Shown here one piece after another: positions 1-7,144 of a stretch of 12,935 nt of DNA. The notes under the pieces are model-generated. The model was not told the origin of the DNA and did not search any database. It saw only the letters and a program-made list of their open reading frames with translations. How positions within the stretch are numbered: the first letter of the stretch is position 1; each line of letters begins with the position of its first letter. Made by a program: the position numbers and the translations under genes. This DNA is from Sphingomonas paucimobilis (GTDB lineage: Bacteria; Pseudomonadota; Alphaproteobacteria; Sphingomonadales; Sphingomonadaceae): NCBI GenBank assembly GCA_945860425.1, contig CAMAQU010000028.1, positions 1-12,935 of the forward strand. Reading direction: 5' to 3'.

Positions 1-1125
1 AGGATTGCGCTGGCGACAGACGCATGGGCGCCGCAAGTGAATGGCGTCGTGCGGACCTTGACGGAAACTGTTACCCAATTGAGGCGATTTGGGCATGAGG
101 TCCACGTCATCTCCCCGGATCAGTTCACCAATATTCCTTGTCCGGGCTATGACGAAATACGGCTCGCGTTATTTCCCCGGTTTGGCGTTCGAAAGGCTTT
201 GCGAAACTTTGCGCCAGACATTGTTCACATCGCCACTGAAGGGCCAATTGGTTGGAGCGCGCGCCGGTGGTGCAGGATGCACAATATTCCGTTCACGACG
301 GCCTTTCACACGCGCTTTCCAGATTATCTTGCCGTTCGAACCGGACTTTCTGCAGAGAGATTTTGGCCCGTGATGCGCCGCTTTCATGCGCCTTCCCGAT
401 CTGTTTTGGTCGCCACCCCAAGTCTGCAGGCAGAGCTTGCGACGCGCGGCATAAACCACACGCATCAATGGTCGCGGGGGATCGATCAGAAGGTCTTTCG
501 CCCGCGCCTCTTCCCGCATCCCCAATTGGAAAATGTGCAGCGGCCGATCCTGCTCTCTGTTGGCAGAGTGGCCGTTGAAAAAAACCTCGAGGCGTTCCTG
601 TCCTGCCCGACCACCGGCACACATGTCGTGGTTGGTGATGGGCCTGCAAAATCTGACCTGCAACGGCGTTACCCCAACGCTATTTTTATGGGCACTCTTT
701 CCGGCGATGCGCTCGCCAGCGCCTATGCGGCGGCGGATGTTTTTGTTTTTCCAAGCCTTACCGATACATTCGGGTTGGTTGTTATTGAGGCGCTCGCTTG
801 CGGTGTGCCCGTTGCGTCCTTTCCTGTCGCTGGGCCGCTCGATATACTGGGTCTAGATGGGCGTGGCCGGATTCATCGTCGCATGAACCCCGCTGGTGCC
901 GTAGATGCCAATCTTGAGCGGGCGGTAGTAAAAGCGCTCAAAGTGAAACGCGTCGACGCCGCTGCTCTGGGTCAATCTTTCAGCTGGGAAGTGAGTGCAC
1001 GACAATTTGAACGCGCTCTTTTGGAGGCGCTGAACACCAGCGCGCCAAATATGCCAGTGCCTGTGGACTTAGATCCGGGTGTCCAGTCTTCTAGCTGGGT
1101 TGCTCATTCACCCAATCGCGCTTGA
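1..1125 (+). CDS. GT4-type glycosyltransferase, 5' end outside window
   Basis: A GT-B fold glycosyltransferase that moves a sugar from a nucleotide-sugar donor to a lipid or glycan acceptor on the cytoplasmic side of the membrane. The frame is open from base 1. Its first residues, RIALATDAWAPQVNGVVRTL, match the usual family start, so probably only the initiator Met lies outside; a GTG at 37 would cut into this conserved segment. The N-terminal acceptor domain shows HIATEGPIGW and FTTAFHTRFPDY. The donor domain shows SVGRVAVEKN (about 187-196), VVGDGP (about 210-215) and TDTFGLVVIEALACG (about 254-267), the family's E-x7-E motif with Asp in the first position. The 374 visible residues fit the family length. 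The last 11 codons overlap the 3' end of the convergent dehydrogenase gene. Relatives are annotated as alpha-mannosyltransferases or as Agt-like diacylglycerol glycosyltransferases; sequence alone does not settle donor or acceptor. Confidence 0.88.
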   Translation, partial: RIALATDAWAPQVNGVVRTLTETVTQLRRFGHEVHVISPDQFTNIPCPGYDEIRLALFPRFGVRKALRNFAPDIVHIATEGPIGWSARRWCRMHNIPFTTAFHTRFPDYLAVRTGLSAERFWPVMRRFHAPSRSVLVATPSLQAELATRGINHTHQWSRGIDQKVFRPRLFPHPQLENVQRPILLSVGRVAVEKNLEAFLSCPTTGTHVVVGDGPAKSDLQRRYPNAIFMGTLSGDALASAYAAADVFVFPSLTDTFGLVVIEALACGVPVASFPVAGPLDILGLDGRGRIHRRMNPAGAVDANLERAVVKALKVKRVDAAALGQSFSWEVSARQFERALLEALNTSAPNMPVPVDLDPGVQSSSWVAHSPNRA

Positions 1126-2272
1126 TCTTCTTGGCGAGGCTCCATTTGTGGACTTCGGTTGGCCCATCATAAATCCGAAAGGCGCGGATCTCCCGAAAGA
1201 CTTGTTCGACAATGGTTTGATCCGTCACGCCGGTGCCGCCCATAACCTGAACACAACGGTCTGCAATCCGCATCAAGGCCTCTGACACGGCGACCTTGGC
1301 CATGGAGCTTTCCACGGTGCCGAGCGCCCCTGTATCCAGTACGGACGCGCACCATTGGATCATCAGTTCAGCCTGTTTGAGGTCAATCATGTTTTCCGCC
1401 AGCATGAAGCCCACGCCTTCATGTTCAATCAATTTCTTGCCAAAAGCGCCGCGTTTGTTTGCGTAATCCACGGCGATCTCGTGCGCGCGCTGGCAGGATC
1501 CGTGCCAGCGCATGCAATGCGAAAGACGGGCAGGGGACAGGCGGATTTGTGCATATTTAAAGCCGTCGCCTGCCTGTCCCAGCATCTGGTCCGCCGGTAC
1601 GCGAAGATTGTCGATCAGGACGGTCGCATGGCCGCCGGGCATTGAGTTGTCGATGGTATTGGGCACATGCTCAATGCGAACGGCCGGGTCTGGCAAGTCG
1701 ACCAGGAACAAGCAGGCGCCTTCTTCTGATTTGGCCATGACGATGCCGACGCTGGCGCCCTTCGCCCCGGTAATGAGCGCTTTTCGGCCATTAATCACCC
1801 AATGATTGCCGTCTTGATGGCAGTGTGTTTGCATCATGGACGGGTCAGACCCCGCACCGCTATCGGCTGCTGGTTCCGTCATGAAGAAGGCGCTTCTGGC
1901 CCGTCCCTCGACCAAGGGCTTCAGGAAGCGCTCCTTGATCTCAGGGCTGCCGACTTTGCCCAGCAGATACATATTGCCTTCATCGGGCGCCATTGTGTTG
2001 ACCGCCAATGGCCCCAGCGGGGAAAGCCCAGATTTTTGGAGAACAAAGGCCGTTTCCAACTGGCTGAGGTGATCTCCATCCGAGAAGATGTGCGGCGTCA
2101 AAACGCCCGCAGCGCGGGCCTTGTCGCGCATTTCATAGACCAACTCGTCCAATGGCGCGCCGTGATGATCCCGCCGCGGATCTGCTTCATAAGGGATCAC
2201 CACTTCGCGAATAAAGGCTTCGACCTTCTGGCCCATGTCGCGCGCGCGCGCTGAAATCTCGTTTGAATTCAC
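1091..2272 (-). CDS. acyl-CoA dehydrogenase, ACAD10/11-like
   Basis: A cytoplasmic FAD-dependent acyl-CoA dehydrogenase, expected to introduce the alpha-beta double bond of an acyl-CoA and pass electrons to ETF. From the GTG at 2272 it is 393 aa, a normal length. The FAD and substrate motifs are TEPAADSGAGSD (about 132-143) and WVINGRKALITGA (from about 158). LSPARLSHCMRW (about 245-256) is typical of the ACAD10/ACAD11/FadE2-like branch. VMGGTGVTDQ (about 343-352) and IYDGPTEVH (about 367-375) follow, with Asp369 where MCAD has its catalytic Glu. The frame stays open to 2500, but that part overlaps the porin gene and does not look like this family. I chose GTG 2272 because AAAAGG lies 11 nt upstream and the family-like sequence starts there; ATG at 2236 is the alternative. 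It lies 89 bp after the porin gene on the same strand and ends inside the glycosyltransferase gene. The acyl chain specificity cannot be read. Confidence 0.9.
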   Translation of the reverse strand: MNSNEISARARDMGQKVEAFIREVVIPYEADPRRDHHGAPLDELVYEMRDKARAAGVLTPHIFSDGDHLSQLETAFVLQKSGLSPLGPLAVNTMAPDEGNMYLLGKVGSPEIKERFLKPLVEGRARSAFFMTEPAADSGAGSDPSMMQTHCHQDGNHWVINGRKALITGAKGASVGIVMAKSEEGACLFLVDLPDPAVRIEHVPNTIDNSMPGGHATVLIDNLRVPADQMLGQAGDGFKYAQIRLSPARLSHCMRWHGSCQRAHEIAVDYANKRGAFGKKLIEHEGVGFMLAENMIDLKQAELMIQWCASVLDTGALGTVESSMAKVAVSEALMRIADRCVQVMGGTGVTDQTIVEQVFREIRAFRIYDGPTEVHKWSLAKKIKRDWVNEQPS

Positions 2273-2361
2273 TTTTGGATCTGCCTTTTCTTGATTATCT
2301 TTAGATTGGCTTATCAAAATTGCAGCCTGTCTGTATTCAGCATAGGTCAGGCGGAGCGTTT

Positions 2362-3738
2362 CTAAAAGGTCGCTGTTAACCCCGTAGCAAGGTAATGCGT
2401 GTTTCCTGTTTGCAAGGCATTGGGAGCCGTCCTCAAGAACTGCCCCTTGGAAAGCCACATCGCATTTATTTCCCCACGCAGCAATTTGGGAACCAGCCAA
2501 TAGCGCAGGCGTCCCTCGATTTGGTGGCCTGCGAACTGGCCAGAGCGGCCAGCCACATCCCGAATGCCGGTGGTTGAAAAGGCATCTGTCCGGCTTGCCA
2601 GTCGCAGCGCATGATAGGTTGCAAAGGCGTCTAATCGACTGGAAGGGGCAATTTCGGCCCGAATGCCGGCGGTGCTGATGTTGCTTCGCCCAACAGCAGA
2701 ATAAATCCCGCCGGGCCCAAAATCGGCGCGGCGCATGCCGAATAGCGTATCAAATCGGGTGTATTTTCCGTTGCCACGGTCGCCGCTGGCATAATCATAT
2801 TCAGCTGACAGGCGCAGCTTGGCGGCACCAGGAAAGCTATACCCCAGATCGGCGTGTATAAAATTCGCGTCGACGGGAAGTCGGGCTGCCAGCCGTGATG
2901 TCGATGCGCTGGCCTTGCCGAGTTGGTAAATTCCTTCGATTTCATAATCAACGCTCCCCACCCGCGGCTCTTTGATCAGACGGGCGCCAAGGGAATGAAG
3001 ATTTCGATCGCGGCTTGGGCGTCCGGGTGCGTCGCGCTCCTGCAATCGGAAGTAACTGGTTTCCAGCTTGGCGTCACCAATCGTGCAGGTGCAGGTAAAA
3101 ATCCCGCCCCATAATCGCTGGTCGAAGCTCTCCTTATCCAATTGGGCCTTGTTATCGAGCACCGATGGCAGGTCGTCGGGAAGACGTATTTGGGGGAGTG
3201 TATAAATCAACGTCGCCGCAGCGCCATTCCGCAGCGACAGATCAACGCGCACACCTGAATAGCCGTTGGTCGTATTGCGAAAATCATCGGAAGCAATGAG
3301 CCGACGCGACCCCAAGTTCAGGACATACCGACCAAGCTGCACGCTGGCCTTTGTCCCCTTTCCAAAAAGCGCGTCGACATTGGCGGCAACATAGGCCTGT
3401 ACGGGTTCAAATGTGTTGACGTCATTGGAACTGACAGAGCTGCCTTGTTTGCTGAGATAAGCCCGGCTGTCATAGACTTCTCCGACCAGTCGCAAGCCGC
3501 CTGTTCGATATTCTGCAAACAGGGTGGTGCGGAATGCCAATTGCTCATCGGTTGGGTTGAGGCCTGCACGGACTTGCCCATCAAGATATTCGTAGCGCAC
3601 ACGAAAGCTGCCAGTTATTCTCAAATTTTGTTCTTGTATGCTGGCAGGCGTCGCATTTTGAGCACGCGCGGGCGCGGCGACACAAAAGGTAAAGCAAACA
3701 AGGAAACAGATGAAAGACGGCCTTATAACGTGGCGCAC
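2362..3738 (-). CDS. alginate-export-family outer-membrane porin
   Basis: A predicted outer-membrane beta-barrel of the alginate export family (AlgE-like, PF13372), 458 aa. In sphingomonads and relatives such proteins are usually general or substrate-selective porins rather than true alginate exporters. A signal peptide ends near APARA (about 22-26), followed by LRITGSFRVRYEYLDG, alternating barrel strands and a terminal Phe (GLTATF), the usual barrel-assembly signal. The family core is visible at about 87-160: GEVYDSRAYLSKQG, FEPVQAYVAAN, LGRYVLNLGSRRLIASDDFRNT. The start is GTG at 3738 with GAGGT four bases upstream. An unusual Cys-Thr-Cys (about 216-218) comes from a short tandem repeat. 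The gene precedes the acyl-CoA dehydrogenase on the same strand, which may mean uptake of a hydrophobic or acidic carbon source, but that is only context. No alginate biosynthesis genes are in view, so I give no symbol. Confidence 0.86.
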   Translation of the reverse strand: MRHVIRPSFICFLVCFTFCVAAPARAQNATPASIQEQNLRITGSFRVRYEYLDGQVRAGLNPTDEQLAFRTTLFAEYRTGGLRLVGEVYDSRAYLSKQGSSVSSNDVNTFEPVQAYVAANVDALFGKGTKASVQLGRYVLNLGSRRLIASDDFRNTTNGYSGVRVDLSLRNGAAATLIYTLPQIRLPDDLPSVLDNKAQLDKESFDQRLWGGIFTCTCTIGDAKLETSYFRLQERDAPGRPSRDRNLHSLGARLIKEPRVGSVDYEIEGIYQLGKASASTSRLAARLPVDANFIHADLGYSFPGAAKLRLSAEYDYASGDRGNGKYTRFDTLFGMRRADFGPGGIYSAVGRSNISTAGIRAEIAPSSRLDAFATYHALRLASRTDAFSTTGIRDVAGRSGQFAGHQIEGRLRYWLVPKLLRGEINAMWLSKGQFLRTAPNALQTGNTHYLATGLTATF

Positions 3739-3742
3739 GGCG

Positions 3743-3747
3743 ACCTC
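3743..3747 (-). promoter_or_regulatory. ribosome binding site of the porin gene
   Basis: Read on the minus strand this is GAGGT, four bases before the GTG at 3738. It is the best Shine-Dalgarno match near that start and supports the GTG initiation, which places the hydrophobic signal peptide at the protein's N-terminus. Confidence 0.5.
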
Positions 3748-3886
3748 GAAAATGATTTAAGTACCGCGTCTTACCCGTGCCGCATCAATATTTCGACCCT
3801 AATTCAGGTCCTTTAAACTGGCATGATGAACCCCGTGACTTTATGATGCAGGTTGAGCAACATCGGGCGAAAGTTCTTTCCTCTGA

Positions 3887-3892
3887 AAGGGA
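3887..3892 (+). promoter_or_regulatory. ribosome binding site deciding the ParA start
   Basis: AAGGGA lies eight bases before the ATG at 3901. It favours that start over an in-frame TTG at 3853, which has no comparable site and would add 16 residues ahead of the beta-strand that normally opens a ParA protein. Confidence 0.65.
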
Positions 3893-3900
3893 CGGCAGCA

Positions 3901-4719
3901 ATGGCGAAAATCATCGCAGTTTATAGCATCAAGGGCGGTGTGGGGAAAACATCCCTTGCCTTTAATCTGGCAGCGGTCTCTGCGATGTGCGCTGGCCATC
4001 GGACACTGTTATGGGATTTGGATGCTCAAGGATCAGCGTCCTTTCTTTGTGACGAAAAGGGGCATGGCCGGGCCGCCAAGGCGATCTTCGATCGAGAAGT
4101 CGCGCCCGCAAAGCTCATCACGCCTTCGCCTTGGCCAAAGCTCGACATGTTGGGGGCGGATCCCTCGCTGCGGGCGGTTGAGCGCCTGCTGCTGGATGCT
4201 GCAAAGCCGAAGCGCCTTTTGAAAGTCTTACAAGATCTCTTGCCGCTCTACGATCGTATCATTCTCGATTGTCCACCGGGGCTAAGCGAACTCAGTGATC
4301 AGGTGTTCAAGGCCGCAGATCTTCTCATCGCCCCCGTCCTCCCAACCCCCTTGGGGGTAAGGGCGCTGGATCAAATGACATCCTATCTGGCGGCGCGCGG
4401 CGGCAAGGGGCCGGATGTCATGCCCGTCATATCGATGCTCGATACCCGCAAATCGCTTCACCGAACCTTTCTTGCAGACCATTCTGATTGGCCCGCCATC
4501 CCGCAGGCGAGCAGTGTTGAGCAGATGGCGGTCAAACGCGCGCCAGTCCAAGCCTTTGCGCGCACGTCACGGCCCGCAGAGGTGATGCGCGCCATCTGGG
4601 ATGCAGTGGAGGGACGATTGCAGGTTGATGCCAAGGCGGAACGTAAGAAAGCGCTTAGGGGCCGGCCGCGCATTCCTTCGGCGTCAAAATCTAGCCGGGC
4701 GCGGGACGAACTAGGCTAG
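3901..4719 (+). CDS. orphan ParA/MinD-type P-loop ATPase
   Basis: A cytoplasmic ATPase of the ParA/MinD (SIMIBI) class, 272 aa. These proteins form ATP-dependent dimers that bind DNA or membrane and position plasmids, chromosomes or other cargo. The start MAKIIAVYSIKGGVGKTS carries the deviant Walker A motif (KGGVGKTS, 11-18, with signature Lys11). DLDAQGSAS (39-47) is the switch region, and IILDCPPGLSEL (120-131) the Walker B region. A basic tail (about 245-268, rich in Lys and Arg) ends the protein. No ParB, centromere-like repeat or replication gene is visible nearby, so it is an orphan whose partner is elsewhere or absent; I avoid the symbol parA. The 162 bp between it and the divergent porin gene must hold promoters for both, but I find no convincing -35/-10 pair. 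Its last 9 bp overlap the end of the PhoX-like gene on the other strand. Confidence 0.88.
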   Translation: MAKIIAVYSIKGGVGKTSLAFNLAAVSAMCAGHRTLLWDLDAQGSASFLCDEKGHGRAAKAIFDREVAPAKLITPSPWPKLDMLGADPSLRAVERLLLDAAKPKRLLKVLQDLLPLYDRIILDCPPGLSELSDQVFKAADLLIAPVLPTPLGVRALDQMTSYLAARGGKGPDVMPVISMLDTRKSLHRTFLADHSDWPAIPQASSVEQMAVKRAPVQAFARTSRPAEVMRAIWDAVEGRLQVDAKAERKKALRGRPRIPSASKSSRARDELG

Positions 4720-6111
4720 GTCTAAAGGAGCATGCCCCCAAGGCCCGGTGATCGCCAATGTCCGTCCCGGCGCATAGGCATTAACGAACAGCGTTTTTCC
4801 ATCGGGCGAGAAACAGGCCCCGGCCAATTCCGTGTCGGCATTGAGCCGGGCCAAGGTATAGCTTTGCCCCTCAGGTGTCACGCCGCGAAGGTGATTGATC
4901 TTGCTGCCGGATCGGTCCTCGCAGATAATCAGATGGCCCCAGGGGGCAACTGTCAGATTGTCCGCATAGTCCATGAGCAGCGGGTCTTTGGACTCATGGA
5001 ATAGCTCCAACTGGCCAGGCTGCTTTGCTTCACCCGGCCGACCCTCAGTCGGCGAAGGGACATAGCGCATGATCTGACCATAGCGGCCCGCCCCGCCTGA
5101 TGTGCAGGTAAAGAAGAACTCCGTCTCGCCGTCTGCCCGGCGACCAAGATGAATTCCTTCGCCGCGAGCAAAGCGAACGGCCCCAGATGCATGGCCGCGC
5201 TGGCGCAAGTCATCTTTGGGGTTTTCGACATCGTCCAGATCGATCCAGCGCACAGCGCGCGTGCTGCGCACCGCAAAATCGGCTGTGGTCCAGTTGCGGC
5301 TGTCTCGGTGGCCATCGACAAAAGCCAAAGCCTGAAGCCGACCACCCTCAGCCAACTTGCCGCGCACCTTGGGGATGAAGCGATAGAAGAGGCCGTCATC
5401 CTGATCTTCGGTCTGATAAATGATGCCGGTGCGCGGATCGACCGCGGCGGCTTCGTGCCGAAAGCGGCCCATGGCCTTAAGCGGCACGGGCGGAACCAAT
5501 CCTGCGGCGCTCGCGGGCACTTCGAACACCCAGCCATGGGATGCGCCCGTGCGCGGCGCAGCGATCACGGTTTCCTCGCACGTCAGCCAGGACCCCCAAG
5601 GCGTGACCCCGCCTGCGCAATTGGTGGAGGTGCCTGCAAGCGACAAGTGCTGGCGGAGGACGTTTTCTCCACGAGCATCTAACACCAGCGTGGTCGTGCC
5701 GCCCGGAAGCACGCGTCCTTCCTCTCCGCGATCAAAATATGCGGACGCGGCCAGTCGTGCCTCTAGCGTCGGATCAGCGCCGGCTGGTCCCTTTAATTCT
5801 TTCCCGAGGCTCAGCTCGTGATTGCGGACCAATGCTAGCTTGCCATCGGGGAGGAGGAAGCAGCCCATGCCATCGAAATTGTCCGGTGCGATAAAGCCAT
5901 CGTCCATGACCTGACCTGCCTTGGCCAGCACGCGGTAGGAAAAGCCCTGCGGCAGGTCAAAATAGCCCGCGGGGTCTGCGACCAGCGGGCCATAGCCCTG
6001 TACTTCGTTGCGATAGCTGTCGCTCGCCTGCGCCGATCCCATCCGTGTCCAGCCGCCAATGGCAAGGGCGGTAATGCTGGATGCGGCAAAGCCGCGGCGG
6101 GTCAATGTCAT
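4711..6111 (-). CDS. PhoX-like (DUF839) Tat-exported phosphatase
   Basis: A predicted periplasmic alkaline phosphatase of the PhoX/DUF839 family (PF05787), 466 aa. PhoX enzymes use iron and calcium to release phosphate from phosphate mono- and some diesters, and fold before export. The N-terminus has a twin-arginine signal (TRRGFA, 4-9) and a likely cleavage site after GSAQA (about 29). Family blocks include FDGMGCFLLPDG (79-90), RNHE (96-99), GTSTNCAGGVTPWGSWLTCEE (160-180), RFRHEAAAVD (216-225), IYQTEDQDDGLFYRF (231-245), RGEGIHLG (316-323) and DNLTVAPWGHLIICED (384-399). Cys165 and the Glu residues in CEE and TED are candidate metal ligands by analogy with PhoX. The start codon overlaps the phytase stop (ATGA), so the two are probably translationally coupled. 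It may remove phosphate from lower inositol phosphates left by the phytase, or act on other esters. DUF839 also contains members without proven phosphatase activity, so I give no symbol. Confidence 0.85.
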   Translation of the reverse strand: MTLTRRGFAASSITALAIGGWTRMGSAQASDSYRNEVQGYGPLVADPAGYFDLPQGFSYRVLAKAGQVMDDGFIAPDNFDGMGCFLLPDGKLALVRNHELSLGKELKGPAGADPTLEARLAASAYFDRGEEGRVLPGGTTTLVLDARGENVLRQHLSLAGTSTNCAGGVTPWGSWLTCEETVIAAPRTGASHGWVFEVPASAAGLVPPVPLKAMGRFRHEAAAVDPRTGIIYQTEDQDDGLFYRFIPKVRGKLAEGGRLQALAFVDGHRDSRNWTTADFAVRSTRAVRWIDLDDVENPKDDLRQRGHASGAVRFARGEGIHLGRRADGETEFFFTCTSGGAGRYGQIMRYVPSPTEGRPGEAKQPGQLELFHESKDPLLMDYADNLTVAPWGHLIICEDRSGSKINHLRGVTPEGQSYTLARLNADTELAGACFSPDGKTLFVNAYAPGRTLAITGPWGHAPLDLA

Positions 6112-7139
6112 TGCGGCATCTCTTTATCGGCTGCCTTTAGGGCGCGCAGGATATCGCGCCAAGAGACCAGTTTGAAGTTCTGCGCGGATGGATCGTTATA
6201 TCCGTCTTGCGCGACGAAAAGTCCGTTGGGGAATTGGCGTCCAAAAGAACCAGGATGAACATCGATCCCGTCGGTTTCCTCGACACTGCCAACAATGCCC
6301 GCGGTCACCCGGAAACGGCCAAGCGGGCGGTGATCCGGCAGGCGGTAAAGGGCAAAGCCATTGTCGCCCTGGCTAGAGACGACGAGCCAGCCGCCCTGCC
6401 GACCCGTCGGCATGATCGCCAGCCCTTCGACATCTGCGACCAATTGGGCATTATCAACTGCGGCGATCAACTGACCGTCCATCGGGCCATCGGCGCGGGC
6501 ATCAAAGGCCCAGACCCCGCGCGCTTCCTCTCCCACATAAAGTTTGCGGCTGCGTGGGTCGACAAAGCAGCCTTCGGTCTGAGTAGCCAATTGCAGCTTG
6601 CGGACTTCGGTTGCGATCGGCGCGTCTTTCAGGTCGATCCGCAGATGGTGGATCGCCCCGTGCTTCAGCACCGAATAGGCGTTGAGCCGCGACCCTTCGC
6701 GCCACAGGCACAGGCCATAGGCTTCACCTGCGCCGCCGGGCACGGCCCCCAGGCTGACCAGTGACCCCGTGCTGGTATCAAGTCGATACAGCTGGATCAA
6801 CGCCTGAGCCTGATCGTTGCGGTCGCTCGCGGCCACGATCACGCCGCTTTTACCCATGTTGACCAAGGCAACGTTGTTCACCCGGCCGGCCGGCGTGAAG
6901 CTCTTCACTTGGCCATCAAGGCCATAGACATAAAGACCGGCCTTTTTGTCGGTCGCCACGATCAGGCTGGCTTGGGGCCGCGCCCTATTGTGCCAGATCG
7001 CCGGATCATCTGCGGCATCGTCGTTGGCCGTGCCAACTGGGACCGTCTCTGCCCGCGCGGTCACTTGGGCAGTGACTGGCAGTTTCTGGGCAGCCACGGG
7101 GGCCGCCCAGATTAGCGCGAGGGCCAAGACGGACGACAT
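6108..7139 (-). CDS. beta-propeller phytase (3-phytase family)
   Basis: A secreted or periplasmic beta-propeller phytase (PF02333), 343 aa. It hydrolyses phytate (inositol hexakisphosphate) as its calcium complex, releasing phosphate. Conserved blocks appear in the order seen in the Bacillus enzyme: ANDDAADDPAIW (38-49), ATDKKAGLYVYGLDG (62-76), RVNNV (86-90), ASDRND (104-109), GEAYGLCLW (138-146), QTEGCFVDPRSRKLYVGEE (187-205), DVEGLAIM (236-243), VVSSQGDNGFALYRL (253-267), and EETDGIDV plus GLFVAQDGYND (287-316). The Asp, Glu and Arg residues in these blocks are the usual calcium and phosphate ligands. I chose the ATG at 7139 because it gives a clean signal peptide (ALALIWAAPVAAQ); an in-frame ATG at 7196 would add 19 polar residues and overlap the receptor gene. 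It starts 5 nt after the receptor stop, with only a weak Shine-Dalgarno sequence, as expected under coupled translation. Confidence 0.93.
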   Translation of the reverse strand: MSSVLALALIWAAPVAAQKLPVTAQVTARAETVPVGTANDDAADDPAIWHNRARPQASLIVATDKKAGLYVYGLDGQVKSFTPAGRVNNVALVNMGKSGVIVAASDRNDQAQALIQLYRLDTSTGSLVSLGAVPGGAGEAYGLCLWREGSRLNAYSVLKHGAIHHLRIDLKDAPIATEVRKLQLATQTEGCFVDPRSRKLYVGEEARGVWAFDARADGPMDGQLIAAVDNAQLVADVEGLAIMPTGRQGGWLVVSSQGDNGFALYRLPDHRPLGRFRVTAGIVGSVEETDGIDVHPGSFGRQFPNGLFVAQDGYNDPSAQNFKLVSWRDILRALKAADKEMPQ

Positions 7140-7144
7140 ATGTA

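Noticed and set aside
169..663. Antisense frame of 164 codons inside the glycosyltransferase gene
   Set aside because: It lies entirely within a well-supported gene, has no recognisable domain, and its composition is that of a shadow of the other strand.
2273..2500. N-terminal extension of the acyl-CoA dehydrogenase frame to 2500
   Set aside because: It overlaps the porin gene by 139 bp in another frame and does not resemble the dehydrogenase N-terminus; the GTG at 2272 fits better.
3821..3849. Imperfect inverted repeat (8 of 10 pairs) upstream of the ParA-type ATPase gene
   Set aside because: Two mismatches and A/T-rich arms make chance likely; no other sign of an operator or centromere-like repeat array is present.
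5149..5682. Plus-strand frame of 177 codons across the PhoX-like gene
   Set aside because: Opposite a clear DUF839 coding region; the protein lacks family motifs and the frame has no ribosome site.
6207..6764. Plus-strand frame of 185 codons across the phytase gene
   Set aside because: Shadow of the phytase; all conserved phytase blocks are on the minus strand.
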